Source of the DNA: Emiliania huxleyi CCMP1516
Lineage: Eukaryota > Haptophyta > Isochrysidales > Noelaerhabdaceae
Assembly: GCF_000372725.1 (NCBI RefSeq)
Contig: NW_005194698.1
Coordinates: 261,893 to 325,892, forward strand
Length of the DNA: 64,000 nucleotides
Direction: 5' to 3'
The notes beneath the pieces were generated by a model. It made no database searches. It was not told the DNA's origin and saw nothing but the letters and a program-made list of their open reading frames with translations. The translations under genes and the position numbers were made by a program. Positions 43,400 to 53,849 of this stretch are shown here, piece by piece. Positions within the stretch are counted from its first letter, which is position 1. Every line of letters starts with the position of its first letter.

Positions 43400-45238
43400 G
43401 TGATGCACTCCTGCTCGTGTGTGGTCGGGCCTCCCGAGACGGAGGTTGCGCTATCTGGAGAACGCATTCGCTCTCTCGACCCCTAACTCTCTCACACAGT
43501 CTCACAGCATATGTGTAAACATTGAAAGTGTTGAATGTGGAACGGGGAGTAGACGCGCCCGGGGGGGGGGGGGGGTAAACGATTTAGAGGCGTCGTATAG
43601 ACTCTACGAAGATTCTAGGTCAACATCTAGAAACACCTTACCCATATCTTACCCACTCGCTTGCTTTTTTTCGCTCCAACCCTCCGGGTCTTCACACACT
43701 CTCCCTGGAGGGCTACGAGGCCTTCGTCCTTCACACTCCAAGGGGCTGTATCTTACCGGGGAGTAATTGTCCACGCTGTGGGGCCACCGGAGCCGCCTAA
43801 GCGACTCCGCTAAGAATTTAAGGACCCACTCTCTCTCACAGCAGACAGGCTCGAATAAGATTTTATGACAAAACTCCCTCACACGACACTGGGCACGGGA
43901 CTAGCGAGGAGGGAGCGTGCAGTGGTGCCAAGGCGTGCAGTGGTGCAGTGGCACGGCGCCAGCCGCCACACAACGGCGCCGCGCAGCGCTTATCCGCCTC
44001 GCGTCTCCACACTGTCTCGAGCGTTTTTTTCTGTCTCTTTTTCGTTGTACGTTGACGCTGATCGCTGATCCGGCTTCCGGGGTGATCGCACTGTGACGGT
44101 CACCTCTGGGCCGGCGCGGGGCCCCCCGGAGGCACCGTGCGCCGCGCCGCAGTGCGGAAACGGGGCTCCGGCTCTATGAGTCTCTATGAGCACCGACTTC
44201 CCGATTAAGTACGGTTAAGTAGAGGGCAGATTTGGAGATATCTCGAGGAGTACATACAGATAGACCCTCCAACCATCAGAAAACTCCGACCTGATCGGTC
44301 GTACTGACCGCCGACAGATCACTCCAGACAGCAGACAGGCCGACGTCTGCACGCGGCCGGCCGGGCGAGAGGCTTGACACGATCCGACCCTGCGACCCTG
44401 ACGCTGCTGCTCTAGCTATCAGCCATGCACTGCTGACTGCTGCCACAATGTGCGACCTGTGCTGGCCCACTTGGCGGCCTTCCCGGTCAGTGGTGAGGCG
44501 CAGTTCAGAGCTGTCGATGGCGCGATGCCGCACTGGTCCCACATTGGTGACACGAGACCACCAAGTTTGCCGGTCCAAGAGAGAGGCACGGCGCTGTCCT
44601 GAGAAGGTGCATGGTCCCTCTTGACTGCCCATGCGCGCGAGGCTGTGTAGGCATAGCCTCGAGAGTGCCAGCAGCCAATCCGAGGTGACGCGCATTGCGC
44701 CAGAAGCGTGCACACGATGGAAGGACACCTTCCTACTGGCCGTACGATCAGGTCGTCACTGAATGCTTGATACTAAGGCCGCGAGCTATGCAGGTGATCA
44801 ATTGTGCATCATGGCACGGTCAGCTGCGCCGACAGGCTGTCGCAAGGCGTGATAGCATGGCCGCAAGTACGCCGAATTCCCATGAAAACAAGTAAAAAAC
44901 CGCGAAAAAAGAAAAACAAGCCGAAAAAATCGGCGCCTGCGGCGGGCCATGGGACCCCATCTCCCCCCCGCATGGACAGGTGTTGCTGGTTGGCTGTTTT
45001 CAGTTTTGTTCCTTTCTCTTCGTTTCTGTGTATGCGGTGGGGTGTGGCGGCGTGCCTCGCATCCCTCACTTACACTTTTGGTTTTTTTCAGCCGCGGCCC
45101 GCGGCGAGAGAGGTGCCCGCTCCCAGCACACACCCACACCCACAAAAAACACACGACCCGCCTGCACCCCACGCACTGCCATTCTCGCGTGCAGGAGGCG
45201 GTCCTGACCGCGAACAGAATTTCAACATTATCTCATGG
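43400..45238. other. Long spacer without a recognisable gene
   Basis: Holds a poly-G run (about 43561-43576), copies of the dispersed repeat shared with 39213 (about 43832-43890), and A-rich segments near 44880-44935. Frames on both strands are short or low-complexity. Confidence 0.5.
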
Positions 45239-47014
45239 TCATGCGCCGGACGATCCCGCCGCAGCGCCGTGCAAAAAGTCGCCCTCAAACTCCTCGCGGT
45301 CGCGCTTGCGCGCCGCGCCGTCCGGGCCGTAAGAGCCAAGCCTGATGTTGGCCCGCTCTAGCCAGCCAAGAAGGCCAACCTTGTGTTCGAGAGCGAAGCG
45401 CTTGTAGGCAAGAGTCCGGTCCACGGCATTGTACCAGCGCATCTTTGCGGGCGAGAGGCGGAGGACCGTGGTGGCGCGTGGGAAGGCACGGGGGCGGATG
45501 GTGGTGGCAGTGTCTGGCACGGTGACGCGGGTGAGGGAGGAGCAGCGTGCGAAGGCGTTCATGCCGATGGAGGTAAGGCCGGCGGGGAAGGTGACGGTGG
45601 TGAGGGAGGAGCAGCCAGAGAAGGCGCCGTCGCCGATGGAGGTAAGGCCGGCGGGGAAGGTGACGGAGGAGAGGGCAGAGCAGCAGTAGAAGGCGCTGCT
45701 GCCGATCGAGGTGAGGCTGGCGGGCAGGGTGACGGAGGAGAGGGCAGAGCAGCAGTAGAAGGCGCTGCTGCCGATCGAGGTGAGGCTGGCGGGCAGGGTG
45801 ATGGAGGCGAGGGCGGAGCAGTCGCTGAAGGCGATGCTGCCAATGGAGGTCAGGCCGGCGGGGAAGGTGACGGTGGTGATGGCGGAGCAGCGCTCGAAAG
45901 CGCCGCTGCCGATGGAGGTAAGGCCGGCGGGGAAGGTGACGGTGGTGAGGGAGGAGCAGCCAGAGAAGGCGCCGTCGCCGATGGAGGTAAGGCCGGCGGG
46001 GAAGGTGACGGTGGTGAGGGAGGAGCAGCCAGAGAAGGCGTTCATGCCGATGGAGGTAAGGCCGGCGGGGAAGGTGACTGTGGCGAGCAAGGTGCAGCCC
46101 TCGAAGGCGCCCTCGCCGATGGAGGTAAGGCCGGCGGGGAAGGTGATGGAGGAGAGGGAAGAGCAGCGGTAGAAGGCGCGGCTGCCGATCGAGGTGAGGC
46201 TGGCGGGCAGGGAGATGGAGGAGAGGGCGGAGCAGCGGTAGAAGGCGCCTCTGCTGATGGAGGTGAGGCTGGCGGGGAGGTCGATGGAGACGAGCGAGGA
46301 GCAGTCGAAGAAGGCGATGCTGCCAATGGAGGTCAGGCCGGCGGGGAAGGTGACGGTGGTGATGGCGGAGCAGCGCTCGAAAGCGCCGCTGCCGATGGAG
46401 GTAAGGCCGGCGGGGAAGGTGACGGTGGTGAGGGAGGAGCAGCCAGAGAAGGCGCCGTCGCCGATGGAGGTAAGGCCGGCGGGGAAGGTGACGGTGGTGA
46501 GGGAGGAGCAGCCAGAGAAGGCGCCGTCGCCGATGGAGGTAAGGCCGGCGGGGAAGGTGACGGTGGTGAGGGAGGAGCAGCCCTCGAAGGCGCCCTCGCC
46601 GATGGAGGTAAGGCCGGCGGGGAAGGTGGAGGAGAGGGAAGAGCAGCGGTAGAAGGCGCGGCTGCCGATCGAGGTGAGGCTGGCAGGCAGGGAGATGGAG
46701 GAGAGGGCGGAGCAGCGGTAGAAGGCGCCTCTGCTGATGGAGGTGAGGCTGGCGGGGAGGTCGATGGAGACGAGCGAGGAGCAGTCGAAGAAGGCGCTGC
46801 TGCCGATGGAGACGAGGCTGCTCGGGAAGGCGACCGAGACGAGAGAGGTGCGGTTGAGGAACGCCCAGTCCGGCAGGTGCGTCATGCCTTCGGGCAGCAC
46901 CGCGTGCCCATCGGTGACGACGACCTGCCAGCCGCCCACGTCCAAAGTCTCGGAGCCGGGCGGCGGCGCGGCGTCGCTCGGCGGCGGCGCAGAAGGCGTC
47001 GAGGCGGGCATCAT
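45239..47014 (-). CDS. BspA-like leucine-rich repeat protein (LRR_5)
   Basis: Single exon, about 591 aa from the ATG at 47014. After a short proline/serine N-terminus and a first degenerate unit, about twenty 23-residue repeats follow of the form FPAGLTSIGDGAFSGCSSLT, the BspA/TpLRR (LRR_5) type known from bacterial and protist surface proteins. Many units are identical at the DNA level. The last 80 residues are non-repetitive and basic (MRWYNAVDRTLAYKRFALEH). No signal peptide is evident, so a cytosolic binding protein is as likely as a surface one. GGAATTCTTTTTTCACG ends right at the ATG. Confidence 0.8.
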   Translation of the reverse strand: MMPASTPSAPPPSDAAPPPGSETLDVGGWQVVVTDGHAVLPEGMTHLPDWAFLNRTSLVSVAFPSSLVSIGSSAFFDCSSLVSIDLPASLTSISRGAFYRCSALSSISLPASLTSIGSRAFYRCSSLSSTFPAGLTSIGEGAFEGCSSLTTVTFPAGLTSIGDGAFSGCSSLTTVTFPAGLTSIGDGAFSGCSSLTTVTFPAGLTSIGSGAFERCSAITTVTFPAGLTSIGSIAFFDCSSLVSIDLPASLTSISRGAFYRCSALSSISLPASLTSIGSRAFYRCSSLSSITFPAGLTSIGEGAFEGCTLLATVTFPAGLTSIGMNAFSGCSSLTTVTFPAGLTSIGDGAFSGCSSLTTVTFPAGLTSIGSGAFERCSAITTVTFPAGLTSIGSIAFSDCSALASITLPASLTSIGSSAFYCCSALSSVTLPASLTSIGSSAFYCCSALSSVTFPAGLTSIGDGAFSGCSSLTTVTFPAGLTSIGMNAFARCSSLTRVTVPDTATTIRPRAFPRATTVLRLSPAKMRWYNAVDRTLAYKRFALEHKVGLLGWLERANIRLGSYGPDGAARKRDREEFEGDFLHGAAAGSSGA

Positions 47015-47098
47015 CGTGAAAAAAGAATTCCCAAACGCCACATGCACTCCGACTGACACTCTGCTCGTTCTCAGGGTGGCACATTCCCGTTCACACCC

Positions 47099-47463
47099 TC
47101 ACTTAGGCATGAACGCCCAAAACTTGAACGGCGGGCGCCTGACGAACCCGGCCAGCTGCGCGTTGGTGGCGAACATGAGGCTGCCGATGAGGCACTGGCA
47201 GCGCTGGAGGAGCAGCGGGTCGGGCACAGTCTTCTTCTCGGCTGCGCTGATGACGATGGACGGGAGATCCTTGTCCGCGGGCACCTTGTAGCCCGCGTGC
47301 GTGACGCCTGACGGGAAGAAGCGCGCGCGCAGCGTGTCGATGTACTTGCCGGCAGACAGCTTGAAACCGGTCTGCGTCTTGGTGATGGTGAGTCCGAGGA
47401 ACTCGTGCACCTTTCCCTCGTGGACCTTGAGCGGTTTGCCGACGTGCTTGTTGAAGTGCTCGA
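47099..47463 (-). pseudogene. Ty1/copia-type polymerase fragment
   Basis: The minus strand reads LEHFNKHVGKPLKVHEGK, then VHEFLGLTITKTQTGFKLSA and QRCQCLIGSLMFATNAQLAG, matching the reverse transcriptase-RNase H junction of copia elements (FLG...I...Y...R...GSLM...T). It ends at a stop after about 120 residues; no other pol domains or LTRs are seen. A dead fragment. Confidence 0.65.
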
Positions 47464-48115
47464 GAGAAGAGGTCCTCAGCCGGGCAGGAGTGAGTGGAGG
47501 TCCCCACGCTGTCGAGGACCTCTCACTGATCTGTGAGGACCTCCTGAATTTGAGGACCTCCTCCTACCTCCTGTGAGGACCTCTAGCATTTGAGACCGTT
47601 CGGGACACTATGCGGAGCCGCCCCGACATAGGTTCCTCTTCGAGTTCATGATGTGCGATTAGCAGGACAGAACTAAGCAGAGGCAGCACCCTCGGCCTGA
47701 CAGTGTTCACCCGGGCCATAAGCGTCTCGATTGAGCAATTTTCATTTGCATTGTAGTGAGCAATTCTCATTGTAGTGAGAAGAACATAGATTATTGTATG
47801 TGCGATCCTGGCGGCCACCACCAACATAGAGAAGAGAGGCTTCGGCCGGTAGTCGACAAGCTGCCGAGCCCAAATCACTCTGTGTGCCACATATCTTGTT
47901 GGCTTCTAAAAATCGCGCCAACATACATTGATAGAAAGGCGATTTGCAGTCAGGCTCGGACTGGACACCAATGCGGTATGGGTGGACGCGGGACAGAAGG
48001 TAACGACACGCAGCGACACGTCGCGCGCGAATTCTTTTTTGGCGGTTTCAGGTTTATCGGCAGGCGCTCGGGTCTTAGCCGCGCCCTTCGGTGTGACCGG
48101 GCCCTGAACCCAGCA

Positions 48116-51100
48116 ATGTCGTACGCCTCCACCACGCCCGCGGAGGCGGCTCCAGCCGCCACAGACTCGGTCGGGCGGTCAACCTCTGCCCGCTACAACG
48201 AGACGCTGAGCAGCCGCACGATGTGCGCCTACGGCTTCTTCCGGCTGCCCATCTCCGGCTACGACCTGACCGTGCGTCCGGCGCGGACGGCGGTCTATAT
48301 CGAGGCGCTCAACCAGTCGATCCTCACCCACGCGATGATCGTCTCGTGCTGCAAGTCCGTCGACTTTCTGCTCGGCTTTCTCGTCGGGACCACCTCGGAC
48401 AACGTCTCCACCCGCTGGGGGAGGCGCAAGCCGTGGGTGGTGGTCTGCTTCCCGTTCGCGATCGTCTCCATGTTCCTACTCGTCACGCCCTTCCCCTTCT
48501 CCGGCGACGCGGTCTTCTCCGATTCCGACGACTTCCCGTGCGGAGAGGCGGAGCAGGGCTCCGCCATCGCCCGCCCCTGAGGCAGCGCCTTCTTCACACG
48601 GATCGCGTGTGAACAGATTGAGCCGGACTCCGCCACCGCCTGCCCCGCGCTGGAGCAGTGCCTCGTCGAGATGATTGCAAACGGCACGCTGCCCGCGCAC
48701 AACGTGAGCCGCCTCGAGGGCCGGAGGAGCGGATCCTTGTTTTCTGCTGACCATGAGTGTGGCGAGGGTAGGTGAGCAGCGTCGAGTCCTCCAACCCGCC
48801 GGCGCCGGCCGCGCTGTCGGTCTGGTTCGCGCTCTTCTACTTTGCCTACTACTTCTTCTCGTGGACCTGCACCATGATTCCGTGCGCGACTCGGCCGGAG
48901 GAGTCAAATCATAGGTTAGACGAAGAGGTGCAGACAGAGGCATGATGAACAGGTACGACGCCCTCGGTATGGAGCTCACCTCGGACTACTCGAAGCGCGT
49001 CTCCCTCTTCTCCGTGCGAGTCGTCTTTCAGTTCCTCGGCTATGCGGTGCCCAACGCCGTCGGCCTCGTCCTCTCCAACATCTTCCCCACCAACATCATC
49101 GCCGTCTACGCGTACACCGCTCTCGTCCTCGGCGCAACCACGCTCGCCGGCCTGCTCCTCCTCGCCGGTGAGACACTCATTCTTGGTGCGACGAGGGGTA
49201 GGCATCGTCTCGCTCGCCGCTCTGCTCGTCCTCGGCTTCGGGGTGAGCGAGCGACCAGAGGCGAAGACGGGACAAGGGAACGAGGTGCCTCCGTCGGTGG
49301 CTGTGCGGGGCCACCGACCATTCCATCTCCATCATTCTTCTCACTGGCTTAGGTGCCCGCCGTGGTGGCTGTGCGGCGCGCGCTGTGCAACCGGCCGTAC
49401 TGCATCTACCTCTTCATCAAGTCCGCGAGCTCTCCCCTCCCCTCCCTGCTGCCCCTGTCAGCATGGCGCCTTCACAGCTGCCGGTGATTGGCAGGTTCCC
49501 CATCTCCCTCGTCTCGCTGCTGCCCGTCAACCTGATGAGCTTCTTCCTTCGCTACGGCACGTGACGGCGGAAGGACGAGCCTCTTCACACCTCCCGCTGT
49601 GAAGACACGCGGCTGCATGTGAGCAGGCATGAAGATGGAGGACTGGGCGTCGCTCTACTTTACTCTCGTCCTCGTCATCCTCTTCGCCTCTCTCCTGGGC
49701 ACGCCCCTCGTCTGGTACCTCACCCGCCGCTTCGGCAAGCGCGAGGTGCTGATGTACGTCTCCGGCGCCTGCTGCCCCTTCTTCTTCGCCTTCTTCTTCG
49801 TGCCCCCCCAGTCCTTCCCCACCGCCGTCATCTACGTCGCCGGCGTCTTCGTCGGCCTGCTGACCGTGGTCATGTTCGTCGTCCTCGACTCGATGCTCGC
49901 GGACATCATCGACTACGACGCGCTGCACACCGGCAAGCGCTCCGAGGGCGTCTACACGGTCGCCGAGACCAACTTACAGCAGTTCATCGAGGTGCTAACC
50001 CTAACCCTAACCCTATCGCTAACCCGAACCCGAACCCAGACCCGAACCCTCAACCCGAACCCTAACCCTAACCCTAACCAACCTGCAGCAGTCATCGAGG
50101 TGAGCGGCGGGGTCGTGCCTTGTCCGCTCCTCCTCCTAGGGAGGGTGAGTCAGTCAAGCACGCCGTGACTCTGAAGGTGATCGGCGGCGTCGTGCCGCTG
50201 CTCCTCATGAGCGCCGTCGGCTTCGAGAACAACGGAGGCTGCGAGTGCGGCTGCGGCGTGGCGTGCGACGAGGCCTACATGCGCTGGAAGTGCCCTGGCG
50301 ACATCGGCTACTCCTGCGACGGGCAGAGCACGTTCGACTCTCCGCCGCTCTTCGGCGAGGTCGGCCGCCAGGCGCCGTGTGTCGACCAAGGCAGCGACGC
50401 GGTGGCGTGGAGTCACCCACTTCACAGCGACAGCGGCGAGTCCCACCCCTCTGCGAGCAGGCAGCGACGCGGTGGTGTGGATCATCCGCGCCTTCCTCTT
50501 CGCGCTCTCGGGCGTCTGCCTGCTGCTGGTGTGCCTGGGCGCGAAGATCTACCCGATCACCAAGGCGGCGCACTCGGCGATCCTCGATGCCACCGAGAGC
50601 CTGGCGGCCGGCGGGGAGGCCACAGACCCGCTGACTGGAAAGGCTGTGGTGCGGTCGGCGGCGTCGCACGCGCAGCTGAGGCGCGAGGCGCACCCCCCAA
50701 GCCGTCGCGACATGGGGTCGGCCTCGCGGCGACCTCTCGGCAGCACCCTGAGAGCAATCTCTGCGACACAGGCGCGAGCACTTCTCTGCGCGCGAGCTCT
50801 CGCTCAGCAGCCACTGGCTGAAGACGCAGCTGTCGGGGCGGCTGCTGCTCTGGCCCACACGGCGCTGCTGTGAACAGCGCGTCTTCACAGCACGCGCGTT
50901 GTGGCCAGGCGGCTGCTGCTCTGGCTCGGCGCCTTCATCGCCATCCTGGCAGGCATGGCGGCGTCGGGCGGCGAGGCGCGCCAGTACATCGTCGCCATCG
51001 GCGCCATCTGCCTGCTGCGCCCTCTCTGCACCCTCTGCGGCGCGCAGCGTCTCTTGACATTTCGGCCTGTGAAGCAGGCGCCATCTGCTGCTCGGCCCTC

Positions 51101-51214
51101 TTTGTGCTTGTGCCGTGGGACGCCGCTCGCTTGCAAGTGCTGCTCAAGATGAGCCGCGCCGAGCGGGCGGTCGGGCCGAGCGCGGAGGAGAAGGACAACT
51201 CGGCGCGCAGCTAG
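48116..51214 (+). CDS. GPH-family MFS transporter (MFSD2/melibiose-carrier type), thirteen exons
   Basis: Thirteen exons close exactly in frame to 716 aa: 48116-48547, 48617-48703, 48772-48881, 48953-49167, 49202-49284, 49353-49420, 49495-49556, 49627-49991, 50177-50390, 50461-50680, 50772-50837, 50909-51000, 51078-51214. Signatures: VDFLLGFLVGTTSDNVSTRWGRRKPWVV (loop 2-3 of the GPH sugar/cation symporters), MIPYDALGMELTSDYSKRVS (restored by splicing) and a dozen hydrophobic segments. A lumenal/extracellular loop before TM4 is long, with a predicted N-glycosylation site (NGT). Substrate could be a sugar or a lysolipid, both known in the family. Six of twelve introns have GC donors; eleven are 34-91 nt. 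Most begin as copies of the next exon. AATTCTTTTTTGGCGG lies about 80 nt upstream. Confidence 0.8.
49993..50088 (+). repeat. Interstitial telomere-like (CCCTAA)n in an intron
   Basis: CTAACCCTAACCCTAACCCT, then variants with CCCGAA, then CCCTAACCCTAACC, inside intron 8 of the transporter gene. The plant/animal-type TTAGGG repeat read backwards. It is surrounded by gene sequence, so it is not a chromosome end. Confidence 0.9.
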
Positions 51215-52514
51215 GGTGCGAGCCGCCAGTGCACGCGCCGGGTGGCCGGGGTCCGTTCTCACGGCCGCGCAGTGCGGTTTAGTCTCGGGACCGACCCGCG
51301 GACCTTATGTACGTTTGGGGGTAGCGCCCAATGCTGGAGCATGGCGGTTCGGCTGCCTTGCTCTCTTCTGTACGTTCTGCTGCGGTCTCTTACCGAACGT
51401 GTCTCGGGCGCCACGTCTCTTTGGTGTAGAGGTTTTGTGCCAGAGTCAGGCATGGCTGAGGAGCTCTCTGTCGGTCTGTGGACTGCAGCAATACCGTACA
51501 TTGCCGGACAGTCGCAGTCCGAAGCACGAAAGGAGTAAGGACAACGCGCGCCGAGCTCCAGAGCCGAACGCTCTGACCCTGCACACACACGCCAGCAGTG
51601 GGCATCTAGTAACTAGTAAAGGGAGCGGACCGTGAGTTGAGGAAATCGAGGGACGCGACCCACTTCGCCACAGACGGTCCCGCGCCTCGCCGCTATGACG
51701 GCCGCACAACCGCAGCTCGTGTGCGTGCGGCCGTCTTTGTCCGGACTGAAAAGTCCAACGCGCTCGTCGGTGGCGGCTTCCCTCAACCTGCGCCGCGCTC
51801 GGCGAACCTCGACAGCGCTTTCGGTGGCATGCAGCTCTTTGCGACAGAAGCCTGGAGAGCAGCTCCTCTGCTGCTCACACACTCTGCACAGTTGACACAG
51901 CCTACTGTGCGGCTGCCACAGCTGTGACAGCGATGGGCTCGCCCTCACTGGCCCTCAGTCACTTGTGCTGCGGCTTGTGTGAGCGACACTGCTCGGCGAC
52001 TGCCGGCACACTGTGAGACCATGGGTGTGAGGTAAAACCACGCTACCAGCGCTTGGTCACATCGGCCCCGAGGTCAGATCCTTCTACTCTGTTGATGACA
52101 ACACTTGTCTACTCGCTGGAGCCGAGCAGGAGGGCCCGGCGCACAACCCCTGGTCAACTCAGGGTCCGCTCCCCGTATCCGCTCACCCACGCGCACCGGG
52201 CCTTGCACTTTAAATGCCGTGGGGCTCCTGTCGTTAGACGTGGAGACGCGAGGGTTGCCCCCCCTTGCCCCACCACCTCGTGTGTGTGGAGAAGTTTACC
52301 TTACCTTACCTTACCTTAACTAGTATCGAGTTAGCGCGTCGTTACGTGCGCGCGCGGGGGCGGTGGGTGTGCGGGATGTCTGTGGGCCTGAAAGCGATGT
52401 GCCATGTGTGCGTCCGCCTTGCGTTTGTTTCATAACATAGGCTAGCTCAATCAAGAAGGAGAAAAACTCACGGGGACCCGGTGTAACGTGTAACGATCAC
52501 ACAAACAATTGGCG
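51215..52514. other. Spacer, no gene seen
   Basis: About 1.3 kb between the transporter and the kinesin-like gene. It includes CTTACCTTACCTTACCTTA at about 52298-52318, also seen near 13937. Frames are short and without motifs. Confidence 0.55.
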
Positions 52515-53849
52515 ATGAACGACGGCGGCCTCGCCGTCGTGCGGATGAAGCCGCTTGGAGCTGGCGGTGGCGGTGGCGAGCGCAGTTCTGCGTCCGGCGC
52601 GCCAAGTGGTGTCACCTTCTCGGCGCCCAAAGCTGAGGTCACTGTTGATGGACGACTTTTCAGCTATCCGTCTCACGTGATTGCTCCGGAGATGGACCAG
52701 CAGGCGTTGTACGATGCATTCATGCCAGTGAACATGCAAGCCTTTGTGGATGGAGTTAACGTAAATGTGATCGCCTACGGTCAGACTGGCTCTGGCAAGA
52801 CGCACACGGTATTTGGACCACCAGGGATCCTAGCACGCGCTGCGGCTGGCGAGCTGGGAGACGGGGTCGATCAGGACTACGGCCTCTTCCCACGAGGCGT
52901 ACTCGGGGCTGTCGACACGGTGGGAAAGCTCCGCCAGGAGGGCATTGCTGCAGTGTTGACGGCAAGCGCGGTCGAGCTCTCGATCATGGGCAATGAGGAT
53001 ATGCTCGCGCGGTCGGAGACCGCCGTGCGGCGCGCTGCGAATGATGGCGCAGGCACGAGTCAATGGAGCTCTGCAGCGCTCGGTGTTGCGCTCGACAAGG
53101 CCTCAGATCCGCCACGACTCTGCGGCATGACAGAGCTGCCACTTGACAGTCCCGCTGATGTCCGGCTGCTCTGCGGTGCTCTGGCGACGCGTAACACGGC
53201 GGGCACGCTGATGAACAACACGTCCTCGCGCTCACACTGCTTCGCATTCCTCACGCTGCGCGTGCTCAAGGACGAAGCTGGTGTTGCGCGCGTGCGCACG
53301 TCGCGCTTCCAGTTTGTTGACCTTGCCGGGTCGGAGCGGCTCAAGGACGCCCACGGCGCCAGCGTATCGTGGAAGGAGGGCGGCGAGGCGCTCAACGGGA
53401 TGCTCACCAACTACTCACTCACCATGCTATCTGCGTGCGTACGCGGGCTGGTCGAGGCAAAGCGTAAGCGGGCCAAGTTCTCGTTCCGTGCGTTCCTGAG
53501 TGACCTCGTGGACCTGCTGCAGGAGTCGATGACGGGCGACGCGGCGACGGCGTGCTTTGTCTGCCTTAGCCAGGCGCCGACCAACCTCGTGCACAGCAAG
53601 TTTGCCCTCGACTTTGGTGAAGTGTTTGCGCAGCTCTCAGCACCGAGGCCGCGCGCGACCAAGCCGGTGCCACTTGCCCTCCTGGCGAAGCAGACCAACG
53701 CGACGCTGGGCGAGGCGCGGAGAGCGCTGCAAGGATCAAAGAGCGGCGGCAGGTGCCGGCCGGTGCGCGAGGCACAGGTGCGAGACTGTGAGCAGCGGCT
53801 GCGCTTGCTGAACAGGCTTGGCTCTCGTCTGAGCAGAGATGGCGGCTAA
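52515..53849 (+). CDS. Divergent intronless kinesin motor protein
   Basis: ATG at 52515 gives 444 aa. The motor core has a perfect P-loop (GQTGSGKT, 89-96), switch I NNTSSRSH (234-241) and switch II DLAGSE (269-274), so ATP hydrolysis and microtubule movement are likely. The microtubule-binding end is unusual: the common RxSKLTxLL motif is replaced by KFSFRAFLSDLVDLLQ, and the N-terminal strand is shortened. The C-terminus is a short basic, helical stretch (QVRDCEQRLRLLNRLGSRLS) with no long coiled coil, so cargo or dimer domains are missing. It is intronless among intron-rich neighbours and has lower codon bias, which could mean retrogene origin. Confidence 0.8.
   Translation: MNDGGLAVVRMKPLGAGGGGGERSSASGAPSGVTFSAPKAEVTVDGRLFSYPSHVIAPEMDQQALYDAFMPVNMQAFVDGVNVNVIAYGQTGSGKTHTVFGPPGILARAAAGELGDGVDQDYGLFPRGVLGAVDTVGKLRQEGIAAVLTASAVELSIMGNEDMLARSETAVRRAANDGAGTSQWSSAALGVALDKASDPPRLCGMTELPLDSPADVRLLCGALATRNTAGTLMNNTSSRSHCFAFLTLRVLKDEAGVARVRTSRFQFVDLAGSERLKDAHGASVSWKEGGEALNGMLTNYSLTMLSACVRGLVEAKRKRAKFSFRAFLSDLVDLLQESMTGDAATACFVCLSQAPTNLVHSKFALDFGEVFAQLSAPRPRATKPVPLALLAKQTNATLGEARRALQGSKSGGRCRPVREAQVRDCEQRLRLLNRLGSRLSRDGG

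Noticed and set aside
44798..45172. 124-codon minus-strand ORF
   Set aside because: Low-complexity, no motif, and the region contains A-rich and poly-C tracts; not supported as a gene.
45383..47056. 557-codon + strand frame opposite the BspA-like gene
   Set aside because: Shadow of the 69-nt repeat units; glycine/glutamate/alanine only, while the minus strand has a clear LRR_5 pattern.
49993..50088. Chromosome end suggested by (CCCTAA)n
   Set aside because: The repeat is short, degenerate and lies inside a gene whose exons continue on both sides.
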